Positions 8,155-14,644 of a DNA stretch of 23,340 nt are shown here, piece by piece; positions within the stretch are counted from its first letter, which is position 1, and the number at the start of each line of letters is the position of its first letter. The notes below the pieces were generated by a model that saw only the letters and a list, made by a program, of their open reading frames with translations, made no database searches and was not told the origin of the DNA. Both the position numbers and the translations under genes were made by a program. Source of the DNA: Myxococcales bacterium (GTDB lineage: Bacteria; Myxococcota_A; Polyangia; Palsa-1104); contig JAHFDU010000012.1 in assembly GCA_023248835.1 (NCBI GenBank), positions 1 to 23,340 of the forward strand, given 5' to 3'.

Positions 8155-8967
8155 TCAAAACGGATCGCCCGTGCCTTTGCCGCGGCGCTTGGTCTCGATG
8201 CGACGGAGCCCTTGCTCTGCCTCTTTGCGCCAACCTTCGAGCCGGTGCGCCCATTCCGAACGGGGAGGAATAACCAAAACATACCGGTATTCGCGCTCCG
8301 CGTCGGCCAATTTGTCATCGGCCACCAGAGCGTCAGCATAGAGAAGATGGTTGTGCGGATGGAGCGGAAACAGCAGCACCGCGCGCCGTAGGTACTTGAC
8401 CGCCTCGTCCGGATCGCCCACTGACACCGGCCACACCGGTACTTTGGCCAAGACCGCCCCGATCAGTCGCAACGGCCCACCTGAATCGTATCTCTCGTCG
8501 CTGGCCAGAGCATCTTGCGCCGCTTTGTACATTTTGGGCACAAGTTCGGTGCCGCCCGTCTTCTTGGTCGTTGCCAAAAACCCGATCGCGATCGCCAAGT
8601 AGTAGTGGCCCTCGACCCGACGCTGGTCGAGCCCGATCGCCAAGGTGGCAAATTCGATGCCGCGTTCGGCCCACTTGGCCCGCACCGGCTGATCACCAAC
8701 ATCCTCCGCCAGCCAAACCGCCGCGCGGGCCGCACGCCATTGCACCTCGACATCTTTGCCGGCGGCTGCGGCTGCCTTCTCCAGTGCAACCAGCGCATTG
8801 GCAACCGCCGATGGGGTCTGTTTGGCGTAGCTGTCGTCGGCGAATTTGACCAGCGACGCGGCGTCCGACGGCAAATCGGCCGCAGCCATGGTCGAACCGG
8901 TTTTGATCTCGGTTACAGGCGGCAGACAGCCCGCCACCAACACAGCCACCAGGCAGGCGTGCTTCAT
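8155..8967 (-). CDS. TPR lipoprotein, TRAP-T (TatT)-like
   Basis: The 270-aa protein has a lipoprotein signal peptide with Cys14 as acylation site (LVAGC). A helical-repeat body follows: about four TPR-like helix pairs, for example EGHYYLAIAIGFLATTKK and SGGPLRLIGAVLAKVPVWPV. Length, repeat layout and the GGPLRLIGAVLAKVP segment resemble the TatT component family described from Treponema, where a TPR lipoprotein works with a periplasmic binding protein. Here the upstream gene, overlapping by four bases (ATGA), is indeed a binding protein. It is the last gene of the leftward operon. Its stop abuts the stop of the convergent sulfatase-fold gene, so the two stops form TGATCA with no room for a terminator. 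Confidence 0.8.
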   Translation of the reverse strand: MKHACLVAVLVAGCLPPVTEIKTGSTMAAADLPSDAASLVKFADDSYAKQTPSAVANALVALEKAAAAAGKDVEVQWRAARAAVWLAEDVGDQPVRAKWAERGIEFATLAIGLDQRRVEGHYYLAIAIGFLATTKKTGGTELVPKMYKAAQDALASDERYDSGGPLRLIGAVLAKVPVWPVSVGDPDEAVKYLRRAVLLFPLHPHNHLLYADALVADDKLADAEREYRYVLVIPPRSEWAHRLEGWRKEAEQGLRRIETKRRGKGTGDPF

Positions 8968-9785
8968 TTGTTGTAGCGCCGCATCGCTGAGTCATAGATA
9001 CGCTTGTCTGGAGCAACAATCGCTTCAATCTGCAAAGCTTTACACACTGCGGCGCCCTTTTCGCTCTTGCAAACACCGATCATCGCCTGCGCGATCTGGT
9101 CGCGGTCGGCGGGGGTAATGTTCTTGCCAAACGCAACCACTGGCACCGCTGGTAGCACTTCGGACTTGTAGAGCACGCGCAACGACGAAGCGAAAGGCAA
9201 CGTCTGCAGCTGCGCCGTTTGCATGTCATCGAGCAGCGTCGCGGCGGCTTCCCCCCGATCGACCGCCTTTAGGCCGCGCAGCGGACTCGGGGTCTGCTGC
9301 AGCTTGAAAAAAGTCGCCGCGTCGAGCTTGCCATCGAACACGATCTTGGAGAGAAATCGCGGAGACTCGAGGTGGTTGGAAGTTAGCACCTGCCCTTTGA
9401 GATCGCCGAGTGTCTTGTACTTCAGATCTTTGACGACGACGCTGAGATGGCCGATCGCCTGCCGTGGTCCGGTGATGCTGGCCACCACCGTCAGCGCGTG
9501 CTTCTTATGTAGATCGAGCCACAGATCGGGCTCAATCATGCCGATGCCGGGCTTGGCACTTTCAATGTGACCGATGGTTCCCGCGCGATCGGAAAAGAAC
9601 TGCCCGGCAGTCGATTTCTCCGGCCAGCCGAGCACAGTCTCGAGATGGCGCAAGAACTGATCAACAAACGGCGCCGCTACTTCCGCGGTGCCCCCCATGC
9701 CGGTGGTCTCAATCACAAAATCGTGCGGCCCGGCAAGCGTCAATCGGCTTGCACAAACCACCATCAGCGCAACGACACGACTCAT
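8964..9785 (-). CDS. PhnD/SsuA-like periplasmic substrate-binding protein
   Basis: The 273-aa protein has a short signal peptide (cleavage probably near residue 18, after LTLA) and a two-lobed binding-protein fold of the phosphate/phosphonate (PhnD-like) kind. Recognisable elements are the segment KPGIGMIEPDLWLDLHKK, the hinge VVVKDLKYKTLGDLKGQ with the family-typical L.DLKGk, and ALEs-type positions replaced by DRGEAAATLLDD. The ligand is unknown. An AGGTG ribosome-binding site overlaps the stop codon of the upstream barrel gene, indicating translational coupling. No ABC or TRAP permease gene is in the operon, so this protein may serve an RND or other distant pump, or act with the TPR lipoprotein as a carrier. 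Confidence 0.75.
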   Translation of the reverse strand: MSRVVALMVVCASRLTLAGPHDFVIETTGMGGTAEVAAPFVDQFLRHLETVLGWPEKSTAGQFFSDRAGTIGHIESAKPGIGMIEPDLWLDLHKKHALTVVASITGPRQAIGHLSVVVKDLKYKTLGDLKGQVLTSNHLESPRFLSKIVFDGKLDAATFFKLQQTPSPLRGLKAVDRGEAAATLLDDMQTAQLQTLPFASSLRVLYKSEVLPAVPVVAFGKNITPADRDQIAQAMIGVCKSEKGAAVCKALQIEAIVAPDKRIYDSAMRRYNK

Positions 9786-9794
9786 GTATCACAC

Positions 9795-11360
9795 CTAATA
9801 TGTAAATTTGGCTTTGGCAAAAATCTCGCTCGCGCCGGCGACCGGATCGCCAAATTTGCTGTCGCGCGGACCGAGAAACACAAAAGCGCCGAGGGTCAAT
9901 TCGGTGGCGTCCCACACCGACCAGACCGCTTGCGGAAACAGCACCGCGGTGAACTTGGGATCCTCGTCGCCAATGTCGGGAATCTTGAACGCGCCGAAGA
10001 AGCGTAGCAAGAGGGCATCGTTGAACACTTTGACATCGGTGCCGAGTACCAAGTATTCACCGATGCGTGATTCGCGTCGCGCCGGATCGGACAGATTGGT
10101 GGAGCGCGAAAAAGTTGTGGTGCCAGCGCCAAATTCGTCGATAAAACCATGCACGTATTGAAAATTTCCGTAGATATATTTGTTGAAGCTATAGTCAAAT
10201 CCAGCGGTCAACTTTAGAAACGGCGTCGAAGGAATCACCACGCCGCGCTGGTTTTCCGGCAACACGCCGGGGGTCGACTGAAATTGGCCGTCCACATACT
10301 TGTAGGTGATCGGGCCGTGCGCGGGTGCCCGCGGATTGTCAATCCAATTGTAGACGGCGTAGGTGACCTCCTGCGGAAAGAACAAACCGGCTTCGACCCA
10401 ATAGCCGAGCCCGTTCAGCTTCTTGATCGATCCAGCGACATCGAGCCCGAGTACTTGCATGCGAGGCCACATCACGTAGGCATCGACGGTTCCATCCGCC
10501 TGGCTGATTGCCGCCGCTGGCACCGGGAGACCAAAGCGGCCGCGATAATACGAGAGCGATAGATCTTGTCCAAGCAGCCGACCGGCGATGCGCACGCCAA
10601 TCTGAGAATTTTCGATCGACGGGTCGGGCTGGAGCGCGGTTGCACGAATTCCAGGTGGCGGCAACAAGATCTCAAAGCGGCGCAACTGATTCTGGAACGA
10701 GACATCCTGCACCGGCGCAAAACGCTCGATCTGAGTGACCGCTAAAGGAGCGGTACGCGGCAGCTGCGCCGGACGAAAAATCGGCACCCACACTGCGGTG
10801 ATGATGAGGTCACGCCAGGGATTCCAGTCGAAACGAATCATCTGGTTGGCGATCGATTTACCGAACAGCAGCGGGTCGGAAAAATCGAGCGAGTTGAGAT
10901 TGTTGGTGGGGCTAAACTTATCGGCCGCGCCCCACACCACGATCTGCCGACCAATGCGGAGATCAAGTTTGGGCAAAATGTGATAGATGTCGATGTAGGC
11001 AGCATCGGCGTCGAGTCGGTAGGGATCGACGCGCTCACGCAGCGTCAGCGAATCGATGTCGCGCACATCCGAGTAGCCGTACCAATAAAAATCGACGTCG
11101 GCGACCGCTTTAACGCGATCGGCAATGGTCATGCTGAGCTGGGCTTTGATTAGGTTCTCATTGCGCGAAAATCCGTAACCAAGCAGCCGCTGCTGCGACG
11201 GAAACGGCGCCTCGGCGTCGGCAGCGGGAATGGTGGCCCCACCCAAACGATAGCGGATGTCGCTGGCGATCTGACCACCAAACTTGAAATCGACCAGGTC
11301 GGCGCGCGCGCTCATCGAAGCACCCAGCATCAACAATACGACAAACGAGCGGTGGCGCAC
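9795..11360 (-). CDS. Outer-membrane beta-barrel protein (DUF1302-like)
   Basis: The 521-aa protein has a cleavable signal peptide (MRHRSFVVLLMLGASMSARA, cut near residue 20). Its body is made of alternating amphipathic strands, and it ends in the aromatic residue Tyr after AKAKFTY, as outer-membrane barrels do. The stretch LDLRIGRQIVVWGAADKFSP followed by TNNLNSLDFSDPL resembles the DUF1302 family, which co-occurs with RND/MMPL exporters. The start is GTG at 11360, preceded by AGGA four bases upstream. The LolA-like gene ends six bases before it, so the two are one transcription unit. It is probably the outer-membrane channel or receptor of this operon. The barrel assignment is firm, the DUF less so. 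Confidence 0.8.
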   Translation of the reverse strand: MRHRSFVVLLMLGASMSARADLVDFKFGGQIASDIRYRLGGATIPAADAEAPFPSQQRLLGYGFSRNENLIKAQLSMTIADRVKAVADVDFYWYGYSDVRDIDSLTLRERVDPYRLDADAAYIDIYHILPKLDLRIGRQIVVWGAADKFSPTNNLNSLDFSDPLLFGKSIANQMIRFDWNPWRDLIITAVWVPIFRPAQLPRTAPLAVTQIERFAPVQDVSFQNQLRRFEILLPPPGIRATALQPDPSIENSQIGVRIAGRLLGQDLSLSYYRGRFGLPVPAAAISQADGTVDAYVMWPRMQVLGLDVAGSIKKLNGLGYWVEAGLFFPQEVTYAVYNWIDNPRAPAHGPITYKYVDGQFQSTPGVLPENQRGVVIPSTPFLKLTAGFDYSFNKYIYGNFQYVHGFIDEFGAGTTTFSRSTNLSDPARRESRIGEYLVLGTDVKVFNDALLLRFFGAFKIPDIGDEDPKFTAVLFPQAVWSVWDATELTLGAFVFLGPRDSKFGDPVAGASEIFAKAKFTY

Positions 11361-11366
11361 GCTATC

Positions 11367-12110
11367 CTATTGGCCGCGCATAAGTGAGCGAACCGAAAAA
11401 AGTTCGTCCGACAAGCCGCTGTCGAACTTGCTCGACGAGAAAATAATTTCCGAGCTGTGATCGTTGCGCCGATGGTCGACGTAAATGATGCGACCGGGCG
11501 TGAAATGTTCGGCATCGACTTTCTTGTAGTCGAGTCGCGTCTGCGTCTTTAGTTTCTTGCCCGCCGCATCGTAACTCTCGATCTTGCTGGGATGAAAACT
11601 GGTTTTGTCGATCCACATTTTCAGGTGCGGGAACTCCGGATCTTTGCCGGCGCGCGCGGTCAGATCGAGCTGAAAACCGATCGTATCTTCGCTCGAGAGC
11701 TTGGCTTCGTAACTGTCGGAAAAATTGAGCGTCGACATGTCTTCAAAGGAAATGTCGGACCCCATAAACGACTGATTCTTGACGTGGGTACCCATGCGCC
11801 GCACTTTTTGGAAACCGGGCAAGTAGACGTACATCGTCTCTTTGTCCTCGAGTAGCACGCCCATGCCTTTGACATCACCCGGCGACACAAAGCGCACCAT
11901 GCGCTTGTCGGGACTCTTCTGGTAGGTGATGAAATTGTATTCGCGCGACTCGCCGCTTGGCTGCTTGACCAGCAACTTGGATTCAAACGTGCCGTCTTTA
12001 AACGCGTTCATCGCGTGGTCGGTTTTCTGCAAAATCTCCGGCCCCGTCGCGGCGAACCCCGGCACCACCCATAGCATCGCGCACCCCGCCACCCACTTGC
12101 GATTATTCAT
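11367..12110 (-). CDS. Outer membrane lipoprotein-sorting protein, LolA-like
   Basis: The 247-aa protein has a signal peptide (cut near GFAA, residues 19-22) and a LolA/LolB-type half-barrel typical of the family annotated as outer membrane lipoprotein-sorting protein. Motifs are KSPDKRMVRFVSPGDVKGMG, YVYLPGFQKVRRM and FMGSDISFEDMS, all hallmarks of this RND-associated group. It probably carries a lipid or lipidated molecule across the periplasm. It opens the leftward four-gene operon and has the clearest ribosome-binding site in the window, AGGAGG four bases before ATG 12110. The gene starts 79 bases from the left 22-bp inverted repeat, so insertion of that element could have changed its upstream control region. 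Confidence 0.88.
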   Translation of the reverse strand: MNNRKWVAGCAMLWVVPGFAATGPEILQKTDHAMNAFKDGTFESKLLVKQPSGESREYNFITYQKSPDKRMVRFVSPGDVKGMGVLLEDKETMYVYLPGFQKVRRMGTHVKNQSFMGSDISFEDMSTLNFSDSYEAKLSSEDTIGFQLDLTARAGKDPEFPHLKMWIDKTSFHPSKIESYDAAGKKLKTQTRLDYKKVDAEHFTPGRIIYVDHRRNDHSSEIIFSSSKFDSGLSDELFSVRSLMRGQ

Positions 12111-12188
12111 GCGTCCTCCTGCTTTTGACGAGAAACATGGTGGCGATATTTACCAGGTCTGGCCGAGCGAGTCGAGGCAAGAGATGAG

Positions 12189-12210
12189 ACCATAACTCCG
12201 CTCTCCTCCC
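12189..12210 (-). repeat. Left copy of 22-bp inverted repeat
   Basis: Read on the minus strand, the copy contains the core GAGAGCGGAGTTATGG and is identical over 22 bases to 12798-12819 on the plus strand. A match of this length between two sites 610 bases apart is not expected by chance. It lies in the leader region of the LolA-like operon. Confidence 0.85.
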
Positions 12211-12266
12211 CCTGGACTCGCGGCGTAGCCTGCCGGTTTGCCGCGGGCGAAGTTTTTGCGGTTTCA

Positions 12267-12300
12267 CGGAACCGGCCACCGCCTCGGTGCACCGGTTCCG
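12267..12300. repeat. Long imperfect hairpin beyond the four-helix-bundle gene
   Basis: CGGAACCGG (12267-12275) pairs with CCGGTTCCG (12292-12300). Inside it CACCG (12277-12281) pairs with CGGTG (12285-12289), leaving only one- and two-base bulges and a three-base loop. The stem is 14 bp in all. No U-run follows on either strand. Confidence 0.6.
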
Positions 12301-12304
12301 CCAC

Positions 12305-12346
12305 TGCCTCGGTCTCCGCCTCGGGCTCCGTCTCCGTCTCGGCCTC
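12305..12346. repeat. Seven degenerate CTC-ending hexamers
   Basis: Seven consecutive 6-base units end in CTC: TGCCTC, GGTCTC, CGCCTC, GGGCTC, CGTCTC, CGTCTC, GGCCTC. On the opposite strand they read GAG-rich, which would encode alternating Glu in an open frame; I regard that frame as fortuitous. They look like a decayed hexanucleotide minisatellite between the two hairpins on the 3' side of the four-helix-bundle gene. Confidence 0.65.
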
Positions 12347-12357
12347 GATCACGGTCT

Positions 12358-12389
12358 GAGCCACGGCGGTCCGGTCACCGCCGTGGCTC
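12358..12389 (-). terminator. Perfect 13-bp hairpin just past the four-helix-bundle stop
   Basis: GAGCCACGGCGGT (12358-12370) is the exact reverse complement of 12377-12389, with a six-base CCGGTC loop. It starts nine bases beyond the stop of the leftward small gene. A very stable structure here could stop transcription or protect a 3' end. A U-run is lacking, so a classical intrinsic terminator is not certain. Confidence 0.4.
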
Positions 12390-12398
12390 GATTGAGTG

Positions 12399-12722
12399 CT
12401 ACTGCCGTGGGTGAGTGAGTCGCCACGTCACTGCGACGACGCGATCGGCGAGCGAGATCGTTTCGGCTGCGGCCGCCGCGCTGACGTAGCCCCACGCGAT
12501 GGCGACTTCGACGTGAGTGCGAATCTCTGCTGCGCTGCCTGCGGCGGTGCGATACAGCTGCAGTCGATCTTTGCCGGCGCGTTGAGCTCCCTCGGAGAGA
12601 CAAGCTGGGGCGCTGGTCCCGGCGCGCTTGAGCTGGGAAGCCATATCGCGATCATGTTTCTGAATCTGGCTGAGTAGCTTGCCGAGTGCGCGTGCCAGCT
12701 CGAGTATCTGATACTTATACAT
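12399..12722 (-). CDS. Four-helix-bundle protein (S23/IVP family)
   Basis: The 107-aa helical protein matches the pattern of the family first known from 23S rRNA intervening sequences. Its features are DRDMASQLKRAGTSAPACLS (Leu-Arg-Arg-Ala-like helix), EGAQRAGKDRLQLYRTAAGS (family EG...ALGS motif) and AEIRTHVEVAIAWGYVS. The same fold occurs in Avd of diversity-generating retroelements and is thought to bind nucleic acid; the role of stand-alone members is unknown. An in-frame stop lies four codons before ATG 12722, so the start is fixed there or downstream, though no Shine-Dalgarno sequence is present. A candidate promoter sits 42 bases upstream. The gene lies between two inverted 22-bp repeats, and no reverse transcriptase or rRNA is near. 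Confidence 0.75.
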   Translation of the reverse strand: MYKYQILELARALGKLLSQIQKHDRDMASQLKRAGTSAPACLSEGAQRAGKDRLQLYRTAAGSAAEIRTHVEVAIAWGYVSAAAAAETISLADRVVAVTWRLTHPRQ

Positions 12723-12763
12723 ATAACCAGATCATGGGTCCAGTAAAATCCTTCCCTTTGGGA

Positions 12764-12792
12764 AACATATTTTCGACGGTTTTCCCTCACAA
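12764..12792 (-). promoter_or_regulatory. Candidate promoter of the four-helix-bundle gene
   Basis: On the minus strand TTGTGA (complement of 12787-12792) and TATGTT (complement of 12764-12769) are spaced by 17 bases, each matching four of six consensus positions. Start of transcription would be near 12757, in a small TTCCC/GGGAA hairpin (12752-12764). The -35 box overlaps a second hairpin, TCCCTCA/TGAGGGA (12783-12801), adjoining the right 22-bp repeat. Confidence 0.35.
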
Positions 12793-12797
12793 CTTGA

Positions 12798-12819
12798 GGG
12801 AGGAGAGCGGAGTTATGGT
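12798..12819 (+). repeat. Right copy of 22-bp inverted repeat
   Basis: The copy is identical over 22 bases to the minus strand of 12189-12210. Its inner end overlaps the last four bases of a TCCCTCA/TGAGGGA hairpin (12783-12801). Similarity to the left copy stops abruptly at both ends. Confidence 0.85.
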
Positions 12820-12887
12820 GAGAGGCGACGATCTACGTGGTGTCTTCAGACCCCATATTACTAACCATGAAACCGGGGTCATCTGGC

Positions 12888-12915
12888 CCGACAAGAAACA
12901 AACAGCAAATAAAAT
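12888..12915 (+). promoter_or_regulatory. Candidate promoter of the Kazal lipoprotein gene
   Basis: CCGACA (12888-12893) and TAAAAT (12910-12915) lie 16 bases apart, matching four and five consensus positions. They fall in the AT-rich gap 12820-12981, which has no other gene. A GACCCC/GGGGTC inverted repeat (12849-12854 and 12875-12880) lies just upstream. Confidence 0.3.
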
Positions 12916-12981
12916 CAAATACTTGCAATATATCACACATGGAACAGTACGTGCATTTTGGAGTGAAAAACAGGAGAAAAC

Positions 12982-13515
12982 ATGCGCCTTGGTTCCACCG
13001 TTTTGGTTGTTTTGTTTGCCGCTTGCGGGCCCGCTCAGGGTCCTAGCACAGCGAATAGGATAGCCTCTGATGGCGGCAGTGTCTCGGAGGCCGACGCCGC
13101 GGAGAGCGAAATAGCAAACGGCGGCGACATGAGCGCGGCGGCTACTCGACCGGACACCAGCGTTGCGGGAGCTCTCGCCGACATGGCGGCGACGTCCTCT
13201 GCGATGGACATGCTTGCCACACCAGACCTCACGCTCGCGCCGGTCGACCTTGGTAACACGTCAGATGACGCGCTGAGCAACGTCTGTGGCGCCGGCGTTC
13301 TCTGCCCGAGCGCTCAGTTCTGCCTCTATCCCGCCGATGACTTGAACACCAAGTGTGGTGCCAGAGGAACCTCCGGGACCTGCGTACTTCCGCCAACCAT
13401 CTGCCCGACTACCTACGTTCCGGTCTGCGGTTGCGACGGCGTCACCTATGCCAACGAATGCACCATGCTCCGCGCCCAGGTGTCGCTGGCGTACGCCGAC
13501 CCCTGCATTTTCTAA
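12982..13515 (+). CDS. Lipoprotein with a C-terminal Kazal-type protease-inhibitor domain
   Basis: The 177-aa protein has a lipobox (LFAAC, Cys15) and a low-complexity Ala/Asp/Ser/Thr linker to about residue 98. A small Cys-rich region follows, then a Kazal domain at 134-175 with the expected six cysteines (134, 141, 149, 151, 160, 175) and the signature PVCGCDGVTYANECTM. Kazal domains inhibit serine proteases by canonical loop binding; the reactive-site region here is ICPTTYVPV. It is expected on the cell surface or in the periplasm. ATG 12982 follows AGGAG with six bases spacing. The stop overlaps the stop of the convergent deaminase gene. Confidence 0.87.
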   Translation: MRLGSTVLVVLFAACGPAQGPSTANRIASDGGSVSEADAAESEIANGGDMSAAATRPDTSVAGALADMAATSSAMDMLATPDLTLAPVDLGNTSDDALSNVCGAGVLCPSAQFCLYPADDLNTKCGARGTSGTCVLPPTICPTTYVPVCGCDGVTYANECTMLRAQVSLAYADPCIF

Positions 13516-14510
13516 TGTAGGAAAGTCGCAGCGCGCGCGGTGTCGATGCAGGCTTCGGCCTGACTCACCGTCAGCGCCCCTTCGGAAATTAGCAGTTCGA
13601 ATTCGCCGCGCAAGGTGGTGCCGAGTAGGTACGTACCGTCAGTGTTAATGGTGGTACGCACGTTCGCCTGACGAAATGTCGCGAGCAGCTGACTGAACTC
13701 CGCCAGATCTTTGACCGCGTGGGTGCGCAAATTCGACGTTGGGCAGAGCTCGAGCACAATGTTACGCTCCACCAGTTTTCGCATCGCCTCTTCGCTTGCG
13801 GCAGCAGCGATGCCGTGACCGATGCGGGCCGGCGACAGCCGATCGATGACCGCAATCACGCCATCGGCGCCAGTAAGTGAGGTCTCGCCGGTGTGTATCG
13901 TCGTGCCGAGTCCCTGCTGGCGCGCGTAGGCAAACAGATCGCGGTAGCGCTCGATGTCGTCGCCAAACTCGGTGGTGTGTTTTTCGGGACCCGCCAAATC
14001 GATGCCGATGACGCCGCGGCCGCGATACTTGACCGCTTTTTTGACGATGATTTCGTTGAGCTCATAGTCAAATTCGCGCGCCAAGCAAAAAATCAACCCG
14101 GCGCGAATGGTGTAATCAAGACAGGCGCGATCCATTCCACGCAGCGCGGAGGCGATGATGTAGTCGAGGTCGCGCTCGCCCGACAGATTGCGTTTCATCG
14201 GATTGAAGCGGAGCTCGATCATCGACACCCTCGACGAGCGATACTCTTTGCCGATCACTTCATACACCGAGCGCTCGATGGCCGAGGGCGAAGACTGAAT
14301 CAGCTCGGTCCAGCGGTGCATGATGTCGAGATAGTCGCCGAGCGAAGTCACGCGTTTTGGATCGGCATACACCAAATCGCAAAAATCCCAGTAGGACTTC
14401 ACCGGCAACTTGAAACCGTGCTCGTGCGCAATCGACCACAAGACATGCGGCGCCACCGCCCCGCCAACGTGCAGGTGCAGATCGATCAATTCAGTGGTAC
14501 GAGGAAGCAT
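13512..14510 (-). CDS. Adenosine deaminase family protein
   Basis: The 332-aa protein belongs to the metal-dependent adenosine/AMP deaminase family, which hydrolyses adenosine (or a related purine) to inosine plus ammonia in purine salvage. The zinc ligands and catalytic residues are all present: His12 and His14 in DLHLHVGGA, the family motif GIDLAGPE, HTGE carrying the third His and the catalytic Glu, RIGHG, LCPTSN, and NTDG with the catalytic/metal Asp. Length is normal. GGA replaces the more usual DGA after the HxH motif, so the exact substrate may differ from adenosine. Start is ATG 14510 or GTG 14516; neither has a clear ribosome-binding site. No signal peptide is seen, so it should be cytoplasmic. 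Confidence 0.9.
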   Translation of the reverse strand: MLPRTTELIDLHLHVGGAVAPHVLWSIAHEHGFKLPVKSYWDFCDLVYADPKRVTSLGDYLDIMHRWTELIQSSPSAIERSVYEVIGKEYRSSRVSMIELRFNPMKRNLSGERDLDYIIASALRGMDRACLDYTIRAGLIFCLAREFDYELNEIIVKKAVKYRGRGVIGIDLAGPEKHTTEFGDDIERYRDLFAYARQQGLGTTIHTGETSLTGADGVIAVIDRLSPARIGHGIAAAASEEAMRKLVERNIVLELCPTSNLRTHAVKDLAEFSQLLATFRQANVRTTINTDGTYLLGTTLRGEFELLISEGALTVSQAEACIDTARAATFLH

Positions 14511-14644
14511 AGGCACGCTAAAGTTTGCGTGTCGTTACTGAGCGCTGTCAAGTTTGCAGCAGGAGTCGCAAGGCAACTGCCGGGACAAAGCACCGATTTT
14601 TTTTCACGCGCTAAAAGCGGAGCACGTGTTTCACTAAATATCGA

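Larger units (their letters stand above)
12189..12819. mobile_element. Candidate small element bounded by perfect 22-bp inverted repeats, carrying a four-helix-bundle gene
   Basis: The 631-bp segment begins and ends with the same 22-bp sequence in inverted orientation (12189-12210 and 12798-12819). GAG flanks it on both outer sides (12186-12188 and 12820-12822), which could be a 3-bp target duplication or chance. Inside lie one small leftward gene, its candidate promoter next to the right repeat, and hairpins plus hexamer repeats on its 3' side. No transposase or reverse transcriptase is present, so any mobility would depend on another locus. The repeats are seen directly; that the unit is mobile is inference. 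Confidence 0.35.

Noticed and set aside
12107..12364. Leftward 85-codon frame with an alternating Glu stretch, overlapping the LolA-like start by ATGA.
   Set aside because: Its first part is only the translated hexamer tract and hairpin, it starts with GTG inside the 13-bp stem, and the rest crosses the left 22-bp repeat. No ribosome-binding site or domain supports it.
12189..12819. A diversity-generating retroelement or retron.
   Set aside because: The small protein shares the Avd fold family, but there is no reverse transcriptase gene, no template/variable repeat pair with adenine-specific changes, and the two repeats are inverted and identical.
12815..13063. Rightward frame starting at the ATG inside the right 22-bp repeat, preceded by GGAGGAG.
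   Set aside because: It runs over the Kazal lipoprotein gene in another frame and shows no domain or codon pattern of a real gene.
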